Assembly: GCF_036898095.1 (NCBI RefSeq)
Contig: NC_090726.1
Span: 41,975,571 to 42,039,570, forward strand
From: Palaemon carinicauda
Lineage: Eukaryota > Arthropoda > Malacostraca > Decapoda > Palaemonidae
Direction of reading: 5' to 3'
DNA length: 64,000 bases
How positions within the stretch are numbered: position 1 is the stretch's first letter; each line of letters starts with the position of its first letter. The notes under the pieces are model-generated. The model worked only from the letters and a program-made list of their open reading frames with translations, was not told where the DNA came from and searched no databases. Positions 42,996 through 54,541 of the stretch are shown one piece after another. A program made the position numbers and the translations under genes.

Positions 42996-43915
42996 CGGTC
43001 TTGTCTAACTAAGAAGCTTTTCCCTGCAGAACAATGTAAAGTAATTTTTGTATACTTATACATATCATTCTAGTATAGTGAGTTTGGCAGTTATGATAGA
43101 GATGTAGCCATGGAGTTCCTACAAACAATTACTTGAGAACATTTCAATTACTTTTTAATGCGATTTCTGAGGATTCTTCTTTAAGAACATTCAGTAGGGA
43201 ATTATTTTCTTTACCCTGTTTCTTACTATCTGTATTCTTAGAAACTAATCTTACACATAATTAGAATTTCTTATTAAATTCCAAGTCTTGGTTTGTTCTG
43301 ACTTTGTGTTGGGAAGTTCTTGGTATTTTTTATTCTCGAGTAACACTTAATTTATTAAGAAAACTTTATTTTTTTGCCTAACTTTGATATCAATCCAGTT
43401 TTGACTTAAGGTGAATTGGGAATAAGGAATCTTGATTAGAAGTGAAAAATATTGTGCATCAATAGATATCGTTTTTGGTTTGGTTTTGTAATCAATATGT
43501 TGAAAGTCCAGAATAAGGCATTAAAGTACTTAGATGCAAATTTTAGAAAATATATACTGTATGTAGTACAATAATGTGTGCTTGGTACTAAAAAACAAGT
43601 ATTGTAGCAGGAAATATTTAATTGCCAAAACTTTGTAATTGAGGAGAATGAGATTTATAGTAGTTTTATGATCATCGTCATAATTCATTTTTGCCAACAT
43701 AACTAGTCCTCTCCATCCTCTTATGTCCTGTATTATATCTCTCTGAGTTCCTGTCATGTATAGACTTATCTATTCCCTTCTTTTGTGATCTCCTGGGCCT
43801 TTAGGTCCTCGTCATACTATCTCAATACCCACCACTTCTTTAATAAACAGTTCCTCATCCCATCTCATCGCAATTCCAAACCATCTCAATATTTTAGTTC
43901 TAAGCCTCTGGATAC
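42996..43915. other. Non-coding stretch, nothing recognised
   Basis: AT-rich, chance ORFs only. Confidence 0.4.
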
Positions 43916-44108
43916 TATAGTCCATTTCTTTTAGCGATGCATTTGCACCGACTCGTGGCGGTGCTCTTTTAGCTCGGAAAAGTTTCCTGATCGCTGATTG
44001 GTTAGAATTATCTTGTCCAACCAATCAGCGATCCGGAAACTTTTCCGAACTAAAAGGGCACCGCTGCGAGTCGGTGCAAATATGCATCGCTAAAAGAAAT
44101 GGACTATA
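43916..44108. mobile_element. Palindromic (fold-back) MITE, 193 bp
   Basis: Nearly the whole unit is an inverted repeat. TATAGTCCATTTCTTTTAGC on the left returns as its complement at 44089-44108, and the arms run about 88 bp with a loop of roughly 15 bp centred at about 44012. Arm differences are few (e.g. CTCGTGGCGGTG vs CACCGCTGCGAG). TA at both ends fits a TA target duplication as in mariner-like MITEs. Strong hairpin potential in RNA or single-stranded DNA. Confidence 0.8.
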
Positions 44109-44242
44109 CATCTATACCTTATTTCATAAACGATCTTTCATAAGTTCAGTCCTTTAACCATCTCCCTTCACTTGTCAGTGCCCTTGTTGTTGCTAAAGTA
44201 CGTCTATGCTCTATGTTGTAATTGGACAGCTTTATATACTGT

Positions 44243-44244
<2 letters not shown>

Positions 44245-44285
<41 letters not shown>

Positions 44286-44335
44286 CTCTCACTTGATGAT
44301 GTACACTATTCAACAATGCTTTTATCAACTTATTC

Positions 44336-44400
<65 letters not shown>

Positions 44401-44401
44401 G
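44245..44401. repeat. Two (CT)n microsatellites
   Basis: CT runs at 44245-44290 and 44340-44401, separated by 50 bp of ordinary sequence. The Leu/Ser ORFs across them are artefacts. Confidence 0.95.
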
Positions 44402-45046
44402 TGCTACAGGTAGTCCAACTTCCTTCCTTACTGCTTCCTCAACTCCTGTATTGCAGGCCAGTGTGTCTCCGAGAAAAAAAAGTTTTACTTTTTCTAAGAG
44501 TGGCCAGTTATCGCAAGGTTCTTAGCTTCACTCATTTCACCATTAGTTCTTGTAATACATCTGGCCATCTAAAATCTTTTTATGTATATTTTGTAACCTG
44601 GGGCACTTTTATTTTTAAAAATCATCTGGCATATGTGGTATAAAGTACTAAATTCAACCCACACCTTTTCCACAATGACGGAAGAGCAGCATTTCTGATT
44701 ATACACTTACCTCTGCTTCATTTTCAATCTTCATTAGCTTAGCTTAGCTGCTACTAATTGTGAATCTCCTTCTTCCATGCTGTTTGATATTTTTAAACAT
44801 TTTCACCACATTTTTGAGGTGCCCTCTTCTGCACTCCTCTTCTGCTTCCTCCATTATCATGGTAAACAGATTAGGGCTCAGTTGATTCTTTTTTTTACAA
44901 CATTTCTCAAAACTCCTCCAAGCTTCAGTTTTTGACTCTGCCTAAATTCATAAAACTGATTAATTCAATCCCTTTGGATGCCACTGCCTTCATTCTAGAT
45001 CTGGTGCTACAACAGTGTCTCATCACAAGCCTAATGAGTCTTTCGG
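44402..45046. other. Non-coding stretch, nothing recognised
   Basis: AT-rich, chance ORFs only. Confidence 0.4.
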
Positions 45047-45345
45047 ATATGCCATAGCTTACGTAACTTGTCTAAAACTGGCACAATTTTTATATTCAAG
45101 CTTTCTCTAAGAAATTTGATTAAACCATAGCTTTCATAACACGTTGAAAACTGAGTTTTTAAATTCAACTTTTTGCAGGGAAAAAATTTGATTAAACCAT
45201 AGCTTTCATAACGTGACTAAAACTGGCTCAGCTTTTAAATTCAAGCCTCAGCCAAAAAAATTTGAGTAAACTAATATTTTTCATAATTTGACGAAAGCTA
45301 ACACATTTTTTAAATTCAAGCCTCACATGAAAAATTTGATTACTC
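45047..45345 (+). repeat. Diverged tandem repeat of about 78 bp, four units
   Basis: CCATAGCTTTCATAAC, TAAAACTGGC, TTTTTAAATTCAAGC and AAATTTGATTAAA recur in this order four times with increasing divergence. Old minisatellite, non-coding. Confidence 0.75.
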
Positions 45346-45925
45346 CTTGGTGTAAAATACTTGTAATGATTTTTAATTTCTACCCATCATTCTAGATTTT
45401 GAATCTATTCCCTGATTTTCATTTTACATTCTAAACTATAGAGGCAGATACAGTACTTACTACCCATTTAATTATTTTCTCAGTAGTCTTTCAAAGTCCC
45501 TTTCCAGATCCTGAGAAAAATGTAGCATAATGTCTTCTTTTGAGTAATACTTTTTTTATTGCTCCTATGTTACACACTACCACTGTTGTTAGTCCCTCTA
45601 CTATGAAGACCTGAAGTGGATTTAATCAATTATGAACCTTAGATATTTTTGCAGCATAGAATTCCACAATGCAATGAAATTTCTTGGCTTTTTGCAGCAT
45701 ACAGTTACATTGGCTTTCTGATCACATCTGTTATTCTATCCGTTTTCTTACACTACTGTATAAAGTTCATAGCTGACAAACTTTACTTCTTCTATGAATA
45801 AAGCTTTTCCTGCTATGCAGGGTCGCTCACATGGGACACAGGAACTTCATCCTTTTTCTTCTGAACTTTAGACTTTTCATTTGATACCAACAGGCCTTGG
45901 AAGACAAGATCCGTTTTTAATAGGT

Positions 45926-46860
45926 GTACAGAAGGTCCTCAATTTACAAACATTCAGAGATACTGACACAAATTCAACTGAAAATAACGAAGATAAAATA
46001 AAGAAATACTCTTAATAAAACAATATATCATTTAACACAGTAAGCAAAACAACATTTGTGATAACCTGATATCGATTTTATATGAAACTGGGCTATTTGT
46101 TGACTTTTGTAGCTGGAAATCATAGGTATGGGGTTCAGGTTAGTCTTAAATTTAATAAAATTTGACTTAAAAACAGTTTCTGGGAACCAATTAAGTTCGT
46201 AAGTTGAGGAACAAACAGTTTCTGGGAACCAATTAAGTTCGTAAGTTGAGGAACAAACAGTTTCTGGGAACCAATTAAGTTCGTAAGTTGAGGAACAAAC
46301 AGTTTCTGGGAACCAATTAAGTTCGTAAGTTGAGGAACTAACAGTTTCTGGGAACCAATTAAGTTCGTAAGTTGAGGAACAAACAGTTTCTGGGAACCAA
46401 TTAAGTTCGTAAGTTGAGGAACAAACAGTTTCTGGGAACCAATTAAGTTCGTAAGTTGAGGAACAAACAGTTTCTGGGAACCAATTAAGTTCGTAAGTTG
46501 AGGAACAAACAGTTTCTGGGAACCAATTAAGTTCGTAAGTTGAGGAACAAACAGTTTCTGGGAACCAATTAAGTTCGTAAGTTGAGGAACAAACAGTTTC
46601 TGGGAACCAATTAAGTTCGTAAGTTGAGGAACAAACAGTTTCTGGGAACCAATCAAGTTCGTAAGTTGAGGAACAAACAGTTTCTGGGAACCAATTAAGT
46701 TGATAAGTTGAGGAACAAACAGTTTCTGGGAACCAATTAAGTTTGTAAAGTTCGTAAGTTGAGGAACAAACAGTTTCTGGGAACCAATTAAGTTCGTAAG
46801 TTGAGGAACAAACAGTTTCTGGGAACCAATTAAGGTTGTAATTTGAGTAACTAATGTAGT
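45926..46860. mobile_element. Tigger/pogo-like non-autonomous element containing a minisatellite
   Basis: The left end reads TACAGAAGGTCCTCAATTTA, a Tigger-type terminus. Each unit of the array at 46171-46845 contains GTTCGTAAGTTGAGGA, which resembles the complement of that same end. The element therefore seems to have had its right-end region amplified in tandem. The final unit is diverged (AATTTGAGTAACTAATGTA) and may be the true right end. No transposase. Confidence 0.5.
46171..46845 (-). repeat. 42-bp minisatellite, about 16 units
   Basis: Near-identical 42-bp units (GTTTCTGGGAACCAATTAAG plus TTCGTAAGTTGAGGAACAAA...). One unit near 46741 has a 9-bp insertion. On the minus strand the period of 14 codons gives a repeating NWFPETVCSSTYEL frame with no start or context that would support a protein. 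Confidence 0.95.
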
Positions 46861-46864
46861 TCAC

Positions 46865-47796
46865 TCGCTATTTCACATGGTTAAGGGCTTACTCATCTTT
46901 TATCTTCCTGGGGACTCTTTCAACTTCTCTGTTCTGTGTAGGCCCCTCCTTTATACCAATACCCCTTAACTATAGCTGAATTTTCTTCGTTAGGAATTCC
47001 TTCAAAATACTATCTCCTTCATTCCAGTATCTCTTTAATTTCCCCATTTTCATCTTTTATTGTTCTTTATCACATATGTTCCATCTCTCCTCGACCAGTT
47101 TGCTATCCAAGATATTTTCTTTATTCTTTTGATTTCTTAAGATTCTAATTCCATTCCTTCCCATCTTTTTCTGCCCTTCATACCTGCCTTTTAGACTCCT
47201 TCCTCTTTTCATCTTAGACACCTCTGTACCCTTTATCATCTGTTCAGTTTATACATCTCTATATCCTTCGTCCTTTTTCTTCTGTTATTGTTATAGTTTT
47301 TTATCCATTCAGCTCCTAATGCTACTCTCTAATTGTCTGTTTTCTTTCAAGATTATCATTTAGAGGTAATCACATTAAATTTGAATTTCAAGGTATGTAC
47401 AGTAGTTCCCGTGCAGTCCTATGCACTTTCTTTCATAGCTTTTAAAAAACTAATATAAATTTAATGTTAGCTTTCACACAATAGATATAAAATTTTAAAG
47501 TTAGCTTTCACACGATAGATTTGACCTTGCACTTAAATTCTTATGATTATTAAGAATTACTATCTTTACTACTAGATTTGTAATTTGAATCCATGAATTT
47601 TATTCTATATTCCAAATTCTAGAGTAGAATATTATGTCAGTATTTCCTAGATATGAGATTCTTTTGTGAAAAGATAATAGCATTTAATTAAGTATTGTAA
47701 TTTTCTTGTGTATTTAAGCAAATGAAAAATTTCTTAAACTTTTTTTTCTAGATTAATATTTTAGATGATATTGCTAAGACTAGTTTAAAATACACA

Positions 47797-47799
<3 letters not shown>
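46865..47799. other. Non-coding stretch
   Basis: AT-rich. GTTAGCTTTCACAC is duplicated at about 47468 and 47500. Nothing else recognised. Confidence 0.4.
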
Positions 47800-47865
<66 letters not shown>

Positions 47866-47995
47866 TTCTATCAGTTTTCTTACATTATCAAGTTTGTATT
47901 TGATAGACTCGACTGATGCTTTTAGTAGTAGTTCACTCATTATTTCACTCTTTATCCATATTTTATCTTCTTGGGGTCTCTTTCAACTAACGTTT

Positions 47996-48080
<85 letters not shown>
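47800..48080. repeat. Two long (CT)n microsatellites
   Basis: CT runs at 47800-47861 and 47996-48080, about 135 bp apart. Confidence 0.95.
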
Positions 48081-48082
<2 letters not shown>

Positions 48083-48267
48083 GGGCTACTTAACATACCT
48101 TGAATATAAAATTTCAACTTTTTAGAAATTGAAAACTATACATTAAAATTCAAAAGTTCTTTTCCCTCCCATTATTCACCTCTCTCTTTCAGAAATCCCA
48201 TTCATTATCCTTGATCCTGTCCTCTCCCAATTTTGGAAATGTTAAAAACAAACACATTCAGTCAACG

Positions 48268-48534
48268 TTCACATGGTTGAGTCTCCCTCTGCCCCCCTCC
48301 CTCGCCTAGCATCAGCTTTTGCCATTTAATTCCAAACCATATAAGAGTCAATGGGTATGTGAAGTTGACCTTGCTTTTTACTCTGAATAGCCACGGTTCA
48401 TTTAGACTGGCAAGTGAATTTCTATTATATAGAACTTGTTCATTATTTTGTTGGTGTAATGAGAGCAGTAAAAGTGTACTTTGATAAATTGTAAATGTTA
48501 ATATGGTGAAATGCTGTCTTGATAAATTTTGTTG
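48268..48534 (+). repeat. Dispersed repeat family R3, copy 1
   Basis: About 270 bp that returns in inverse orientation at 54278-54541. Shared landmarks: TTCACATGG, TGAAGTTGACCTTG or TGAAATTGACCTTG, ATAGCCACG, TCATTTAGACT, AATGAGAGCAG and CTTGATAAAT. Non-coding, class unknown. Confidence 0.7.
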
Positions 48535-49175
48535 TGCAGCCTATCCACTTATTTGAATCGAGTAGGTTTTCTTCGCAATCGGTCATGATTTGTAACTGCC
48601 ATACCATGTTTTTAAGTTGCTCAAAAGCCTCAAATTTAATTTTTTGATTGTTGCTAATTTATAGTTTATTCTTTTATCTAAATTTAAAACTTTTTCAAAT
48701 TCATATGCATCTTAAATTGAAGGAAATTTTAATGTTAAATGGACAGTTTTTGGTGACATTGTTACTTTTAACATGAATATGTATGCACTGTAATTTCGAT
48801 GACAGATTATCAGTTGTCATGTAATGTGTAATTTAAGTAGTGTGCATTTTCAAATATGTGCAAAGATTGTGATTTAAAATGCAATCAAGAATGTGTGAAT
48901 TTTTTGAAGTTGATGTGAGATTAGCTGGTTAATGAGATTTTAATGGTAAAAAGAAATTTAATTTGAAGGGTTAATGAAAGTTAAGGGTAAATCTTGATTT
49001 GAAATACAACTAAAAGATTTTAATTTGTTAAGCTGATGTGAGATTGGCAAAAACTTATTTTAATTATTGGTGAAGCTTTCATTTGAAAGGTAAATTAAAA
49101 TTAAAACTTTAATCTTATGTAAAATTAAATTGGTAGTTACTTGATAATTATTTTTTCATAATTGCATTGCCATAA

Positions 49176-49301
49176 ATGGAAGGAGACATTCTGAAGTCTG
49201 GCACTTCGGTTCTTTTTGTTACACCGAGATACCGGGGCTCTCTGAAAAGGGGTCCAGCCGAGTTCCCACAATGTTCATTTGTCTCTGGTTTTTACCATTA
49301 G
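49176..49301 (+). other. Small ORF of 41 codons in a GC-richer island (uncertain)
   Basis: ATG at 49176 opens a 41-codon frame (MEGDILKSGTSVLF ... CSFVSGFYH) ending TAG, followed 11 bp later by AATAAAG, a possible polyadenylation signal. It stands out by composition from surrounding AT-rich DNA. I do not recognise the peptide. It could be a terminal exon, an old repeat fragment or chance. Confidence 0.2.
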
Positions 49302-49403
49302 TGTTCTTGAAATAAAGAAGGGATAAAGAACTATCATATTCATCGTTAGACGAACTGTGTGATAAATTTTGGAGTACTCGGCCATAGCTGTAGGTTGGGA
49401 GCT

Positions 49404-49440
49404 GTGTGTGTGTGTGTTTGCGTGTATGTGTGTGTGTGTT
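49404..49440. repeat. (GT)n microsatellite
   Basis: Imperfect GT run. Confidence 0.85.
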
Positions 49441-49537
49441 TTAAGGGTACAGAGTTATGTCTTAAGGTAGGAATATTTAATTTGTTGCTGATTAAGGCAA
49501 GGAAGCTGTTCAGCTTGTGGGTCTTAAAGTTTTGAAG

Positions 49538-49655
49538 TTGATTTAGTTCAATGAGGGAATTTTACATATTCTTGAAATTGGGAAGTTTAGATAAGTTGAT
49601 TCGGTTTAATGAAGGAATTTTACATATTCTTGAAATTAGGAAGCTTAGATAATAT
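49538..49655 (+). repeat. Tandem duplication of about 60 bp
   Basis: Two copies of a unit containing GGAATTTTACATATTCTTGA and AGTTTAGATAA or AGCTTAGATAA. Confidence 0.8.
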
Positions 49656-50129
49656 GGGGTTAATAGATATTCTAGTCTAATATTCTTTTTGAATATAGTT
49701 TGTAAGGGTCTCTATATATCGTCTGCTAAATTTTTCATATATAGTTCTTGATTAGGTAGAAAATGACCTGATTTGAGGTTTAACTTTAATGCATTTCATT
49801 CATCGAATGCAGTGTCAAGGGATAATGATGTACAGGAATATACCTATTGTAATGGTTTGCAAATGAACAGCAACTGCTGTAAAGAAAATATTTAATAGTT
49901 TACCGTTATTCGTGAAAAAAGAGCATCCTATTTAGGAGTAAATTTTTGATAAACTGGAAAAGTTAGCAAATGAAAGTTATTTTATCATTCCTCATGTCAT
50001 TTTCATGATTTAATAGCTTACACTAGTATAACATTTGAAGTTTTATATAGCATTAATTGCAGTTGCAATGTAGATAATAAGTATTGCACATTAACTAACG
50101 TACATAAATTCTAAACGTCTACTATATAA

Positions 50130-50272
50130 ATTACTCTCTTGCATCTGTGATACCTGATACACTCTTGCATCTGTGATACCCGATACACACTTGCATCTGT
50201 GATACCCGATACACACGTGCATCTGTGATACCCGATACACACTTGCATCTGTGATACCCGATACACTTCTAA
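50130..50272. repeat. 26-bp tandem repeat, about five units
   Basis: Units contain CTTGCATCTGTGATACCCGA and TACACA. Near-identical, no spacers. Confidence 0.9.
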
Positions 50273-50409
50273 AATTCATCAAAAATTCACTTGAAATTTG
50301 ACACTATCTCTGATTGGTTGACAGATTAAGTTCTAACATTCTGAGAAATGACATCTGAAAGATGCCCTGTTTATACCTTGTAGGAATTTAAGATAGAATA
50401 TATTAGTCA

Positions 50410-50515
50410 TTCCTTTTCTGAGTGGCGATACTTTGACTTAGTGAAAGGGTTTATTTATTGCCATGATCAGCAAAGCTGTACTAGTCAGGGTCACCCATAA
50501 TGAGTTTCTAACGTA
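50410..50515 (+). repeat. Dispersed repeat family R1, truncated copy 3
   Basis: Shares TCTGAGTGGCGATAC, GTGAAAGGGTTT and GCCATGATCAGCAAAG with the copy at 25495. Confidence 0.6.
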
Positions 50516-50923
50516 TCAGGAAGAGTGGGTAAAACAAGGATAACTGTAACTTTTTTGTAATGTATAAATTTAACAAAAATATATAAATAGTTATATATAT
50601 GTAATTAGCTGGAATGGTATTACAATGTTTGTCATGTGGATTACCCATGATTTTTATTTTCTATTTTGCTTTGTTTACAAGTGAGGATTTAGTCTAGATA
50701 TGCACAGCCAACAAAAACAGTGTCTCCTCTTATCAGAAGTCACTTATCAGACACTGTACTTTTGAGTGTCATTAGGTAGTTATCTGTCATAATCTAGATT
50801 GTAGATTTTAATTAGATACTTATCAGAGGAAGGAGTTGATAATTATAATCTTGAGAGCCGATACAAATAAAGCTTTAGATTTTAGGAAGATTATTTGAGC
50901 TAATAATTTTTGAACTGGAATGA

Positions 50924-50926
<3 letters not shown>

Positions 50927-50974
<48 letters not shown>
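50927..50974. repeat. (TC)n microsatellite
   Basis: Pure TC run. Confidence 0.95.
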
Positions 50975-50977
<3 letters not shown>

Positions 50978-52621
50978 TGAAAGATCTGTTTGATACATTT
51001 TATATATGAAACTTTTTTTCCATATAAAAAGTTTAAGATAAAAACATTTTAGAATTAATGTAACCAGGAAGTGGTCTCTGTAATTTTTGAGTTATACGTC
51101 TTTCCAGCCAATATTATTTCAATAAAAGAAAAATAATCACAGCCTATAAGCAATACCATTTTTTACAAAAGGGTTATTCCTCGTACATCAGTTGAGTGGT
51201 TGTGAATGTCTGCTATGATTGTATTGGCCTTATACAAGGGTCGTATTTTGAGGTCTTGGTATGTCGAAAGGAATCTTTAAGGTTTTGTAGTTAATAATCC
51301 TGGTTCCATAACACTCTTATTGTGATGACACAATCTGTAGAATGTAAATTATTACTGTATTTCCATCCTACGCAAACAGCACAACTTATATACCCTTTTT
51401 CTTATTTCCTTATTCTGTCTAATATATCTGGGAACTTCTTTGGATTGGTGATAAAAGCTTCCTTAATTCTATGCTACTGCTTCTGAATTTCTTAAGTTTT
51501 GCAGCTAAAATTGTATCTTCTTTTACTCATAGTATCTGAAATATAACTTGAAGGTAGTTTATGGCTAACTTAGGTAATTTAATAGTTTCTTCTTTTCTAT
51601 TGATTGCTCATCCTGAATTTTTTAAAATAAAAGATAATCGTTAAGTAATAATTTTACCACAGATAAGCTCAGTTATTTCAATTTTTAAGTAAATTACCTT
51701 TATTTGCTTTATGGATTACTGTTGAAATAATTAAATAATTACTTAGTTTCAAAATTATTTCAAGTTTGAGTTTTTATAATCCACAATATTTTCAGAATTG
51801 TAAATTTTTATGAAATACTTCACAATCAAGGATATTTTTAGAATTGTGCAGAATTAAGATTTATTGATATTCAATGAAAACAATATTCATTTAAGAGGAT
51901 AATACTTTTTCCCATTCTGTGAGAGCTTCGATATGTAATCTGAGATGTGCCTCGTAGCAATGAGCCGCTTGCTTCAATGCCATAGGGAAAAAAATTTAAA
52001 AAGTATTTCCAAAGAAATTTTTCAAAACATCTGGGTATTTTCTCTTCAATATCTTTTATCCTATATCTTTTTTAATTATGTACTAAAAGAAAATATTATC
52101 CAAAACTGCACTTTTAAGAGCGTTTTCAAAGGTATTTTAAATAATAGATAGAAATGCTTAGTTTTAGCTTGTAATTGCATTGAATTTTGAAAATTTAATT
52201 CAGTTGTATTAAATGTTAATGTTTTAACTCAAAATTAGGTTGAATTTAAAAATTTTACCTCTTAATTGTATTAAATTTTAAAATTTCAACTCCTTATTAT
52301 ATTTCATTTTAAATGGCAACCTAATAATACTAAAATTTGATGGAATGTTCACTAGACAAATACAATAATTCATTGGCATGTTAATGATAATTCTCTTATA
52401 GTAAAGTCAACATTTTAATCCTTGCTTAAACTTAGGGGAATTGATACTAATTTCAGGGGGAACATTTTGCTTATACTGTATATCAATGTATAAAAATATC
52501 AAGTGAAATTTATTTCTGGTTTCTTTATCAAATTTATGAAGTTGATTGGATAATATTTTCTCTCTCAATTAGATTTCTTTAAACTCATTTGTTTTATGTA
52601 TCCCTCAGTTTTACTAAATAG

Positions 52622-52624
<3 letters not shown>
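50975..52624. other. Non-coding, very AT-rich stretch
   Basis: No gene recognised. At 52150-52330 a degenerate unit of about 50 bp (TTAATTGTATTAAATTTTAA-like) recurs three or four times. Confidence 0.4.

Positions 52625-52672
<48 letters not shown>
52625..52672. repeat. (CT)n microsatellite
   Basis: Pure CT run. Confidence 0.95.
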
Positions 52673-52673
<1 letters not shown>

Positions 52674-54277
52674 ACACACACTTTGAAGAGACCTTTCAGA
52701 GCTGTGTAGTATGGGGGTGGGGGCCGCGGTTTGGACGCTATTGTTACAATGTCTTGTTGTATGGATGTATGTGACTGGAGAAAAAAAGTAGTATAGTAAA
52801 GTTTCTTCTCACTAGGGCATTTTATTTAGCAAATGAAAGCCATGTGTTTTCCAGGTACTGTTGATTTAATTACAATTAAGAAGTCAGGAACACAAACAGA
52901 CAGTATAGATCCAATGAGGTATTTTAAATTTCCAAGTCAGTGTTGTACTTGAAAAGAAAGTAGTTTTTACAAGGAAAGGGGTTGTTAAGGGCTATTTAAA
53001 TTTACCAAGGGGTTCACTTCGTTACTTAGATATCCATATGGCTCGTATTTGAAAATTTATCACGCAGATGAAGCTAAGGTGAATGGGTAGTCCACGTGTA
53101 AGGGGAATGCGTACTTCGGTCCGATCTGGCTACCTGCTGGGAGGAGAAGTATAGGGTAGTCAGGGCAGTACTCTTGCACGTCTCTTCTCTTTTACCTGAC
53201 TCAATCATGTACATGAGATGGATGAGACCTATATAGAGGCATCTTGGCCATTGTGGGATTTTCGTCTGCTTTTGAGTGAGCGTTTGGTGTTTTGTGTAAT
53301 GAATAGTACTGAATTTGCATATGTACTTATGGTGACTCCTTCCATATTTCCGCATTTGGTGGGTTTTAAATAGTAACATTCCCGTACTTAAACATTTAGT
53401 AACTTCTTCCCTTCAAGTTATGTATCCAGCCCTTGTTTTTGCTTAATTTTCACATCTCGTTCAGTTGTTGATAATGTAAGATATAACTGCAAATGCTATA
53501 ACACCAGCTTTTCAAAGATCATGCTATTCTTGGTGCCTTTAATTCACAGTCATAGTATCATTTTTGTAATATTTGAAATAAAAAAAAACTGTAAAGAGGA
53601 GGAAAAAGGAAAGCATTCAAGGGCCTAGTAACTTTGATTGTTCAGAAAATAAATTGTTAGTAGTCTGTTGTTACTAGGTGGGATAGGGGATGGCCTTGGT
53701 GGGCTTTCCTTTTCCTCCTCTTTTATAATTTATTTTCAAAAGCACTACTTAATTACACAGTCATGCCATACTGTATGTAATCTAGAAAATTGGAGAAAAC
53801 GAGGTGTTTTAGTACTCATGAGTCCCATGAATTGGATCTGGCGAGTCTATTTCAGTTTCCCCTGATTTAACCATGATCTCATGCAAGTCTAACGTTTTCT
53901 ATGAATCTCTCGGTTAAAAGAAAACAGTTTCATTTGCTGTCATCCATTTTGCTGTGCATTCATATTTATGTTGATAAATGTAACTGTGTACTGAAACCTG
54001 TCTCATGTACATTTAATATTCTTCAATAAAAGATGTATATGATTTTTTGTATTATTTGATCATTGTAATTTTATGACTTTAAACCACATAGTCAATACTC
54101 AAGTTCAAAGTTTAAGGGTAACTAACAAAAATGACAGAGGCTCTTAGATTTCTATTTGAGGCTTTAAGCAACTTAACCTCTAAGGAAGCAGTTACTTTCA
54201 ATGACTTGATGTCAAGAAATACTTAGGTATTTCTTAAGAAAACCTACCGATTCAGAAAAGTGGATAGTTGTCCAACA
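52673..54277. other. Non-coding stretch, nothing recognised
   Basis: AT-rich with a GC-richer patch at 53070-53330. That patch has chance ORFs and no recognisable product. Confidence 0.4.
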
Positions 54278-54541
54278 TGATTTATCAAGGCGCTTTTCAG
54301 CCATGTTAACATTTATATTCTTAGAACACTTGATGGTTCTGCTCTCATTCTACTAATAGAAGAATGAACGAGATCTATATTATAGAAAATGGACCTAGTC
54401 TAAATGAATACGTGGCTATACCGTAGTTAAACCAAGGTCAATTTCATGTACTCATTGGCTCTTAGTTTGGTGATTAAGAGGCTTCTGCTGGTGTTAGGAG
54501 GGGAAGGGGGCCGTTAAGGGAGAACACTCAGCCATGTGAAC
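54278..54541 (-). repeat. Dispersed repeat family R3, copy 2
   Basis: Inverted relative to the copy at 48268-48534. Roughly 75-80% similar by eye, so both insertions are old. Confidence 0.7.

Noticed and set aside
43812..44024. Minus-strand 70-codon ORF
   Set aside because: It lies in the arm of the palindromic MITE and mirrors its inverted repeat.
46028..46864. 278-residue repeat protein on the minus strand
   Set aside because: Translation of a 42-bp minisatellite whose period happens to be 14 codons; no start context and AT-rich flanks.
50130..50272. Regularly spaced 26-bp repeats resembling a CRISPR array (also at 58098-58456)
   Set aside because: Units are directly adjacent with no unique spacers, and the genome is eukaryotic. 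Ordinary minisatellites.
53074..53379. Minus-strand 101-codon ORF as a host gene
   Set aside because: No recognisable domain, splice context or second line of evidence; length is within chance for this composition.
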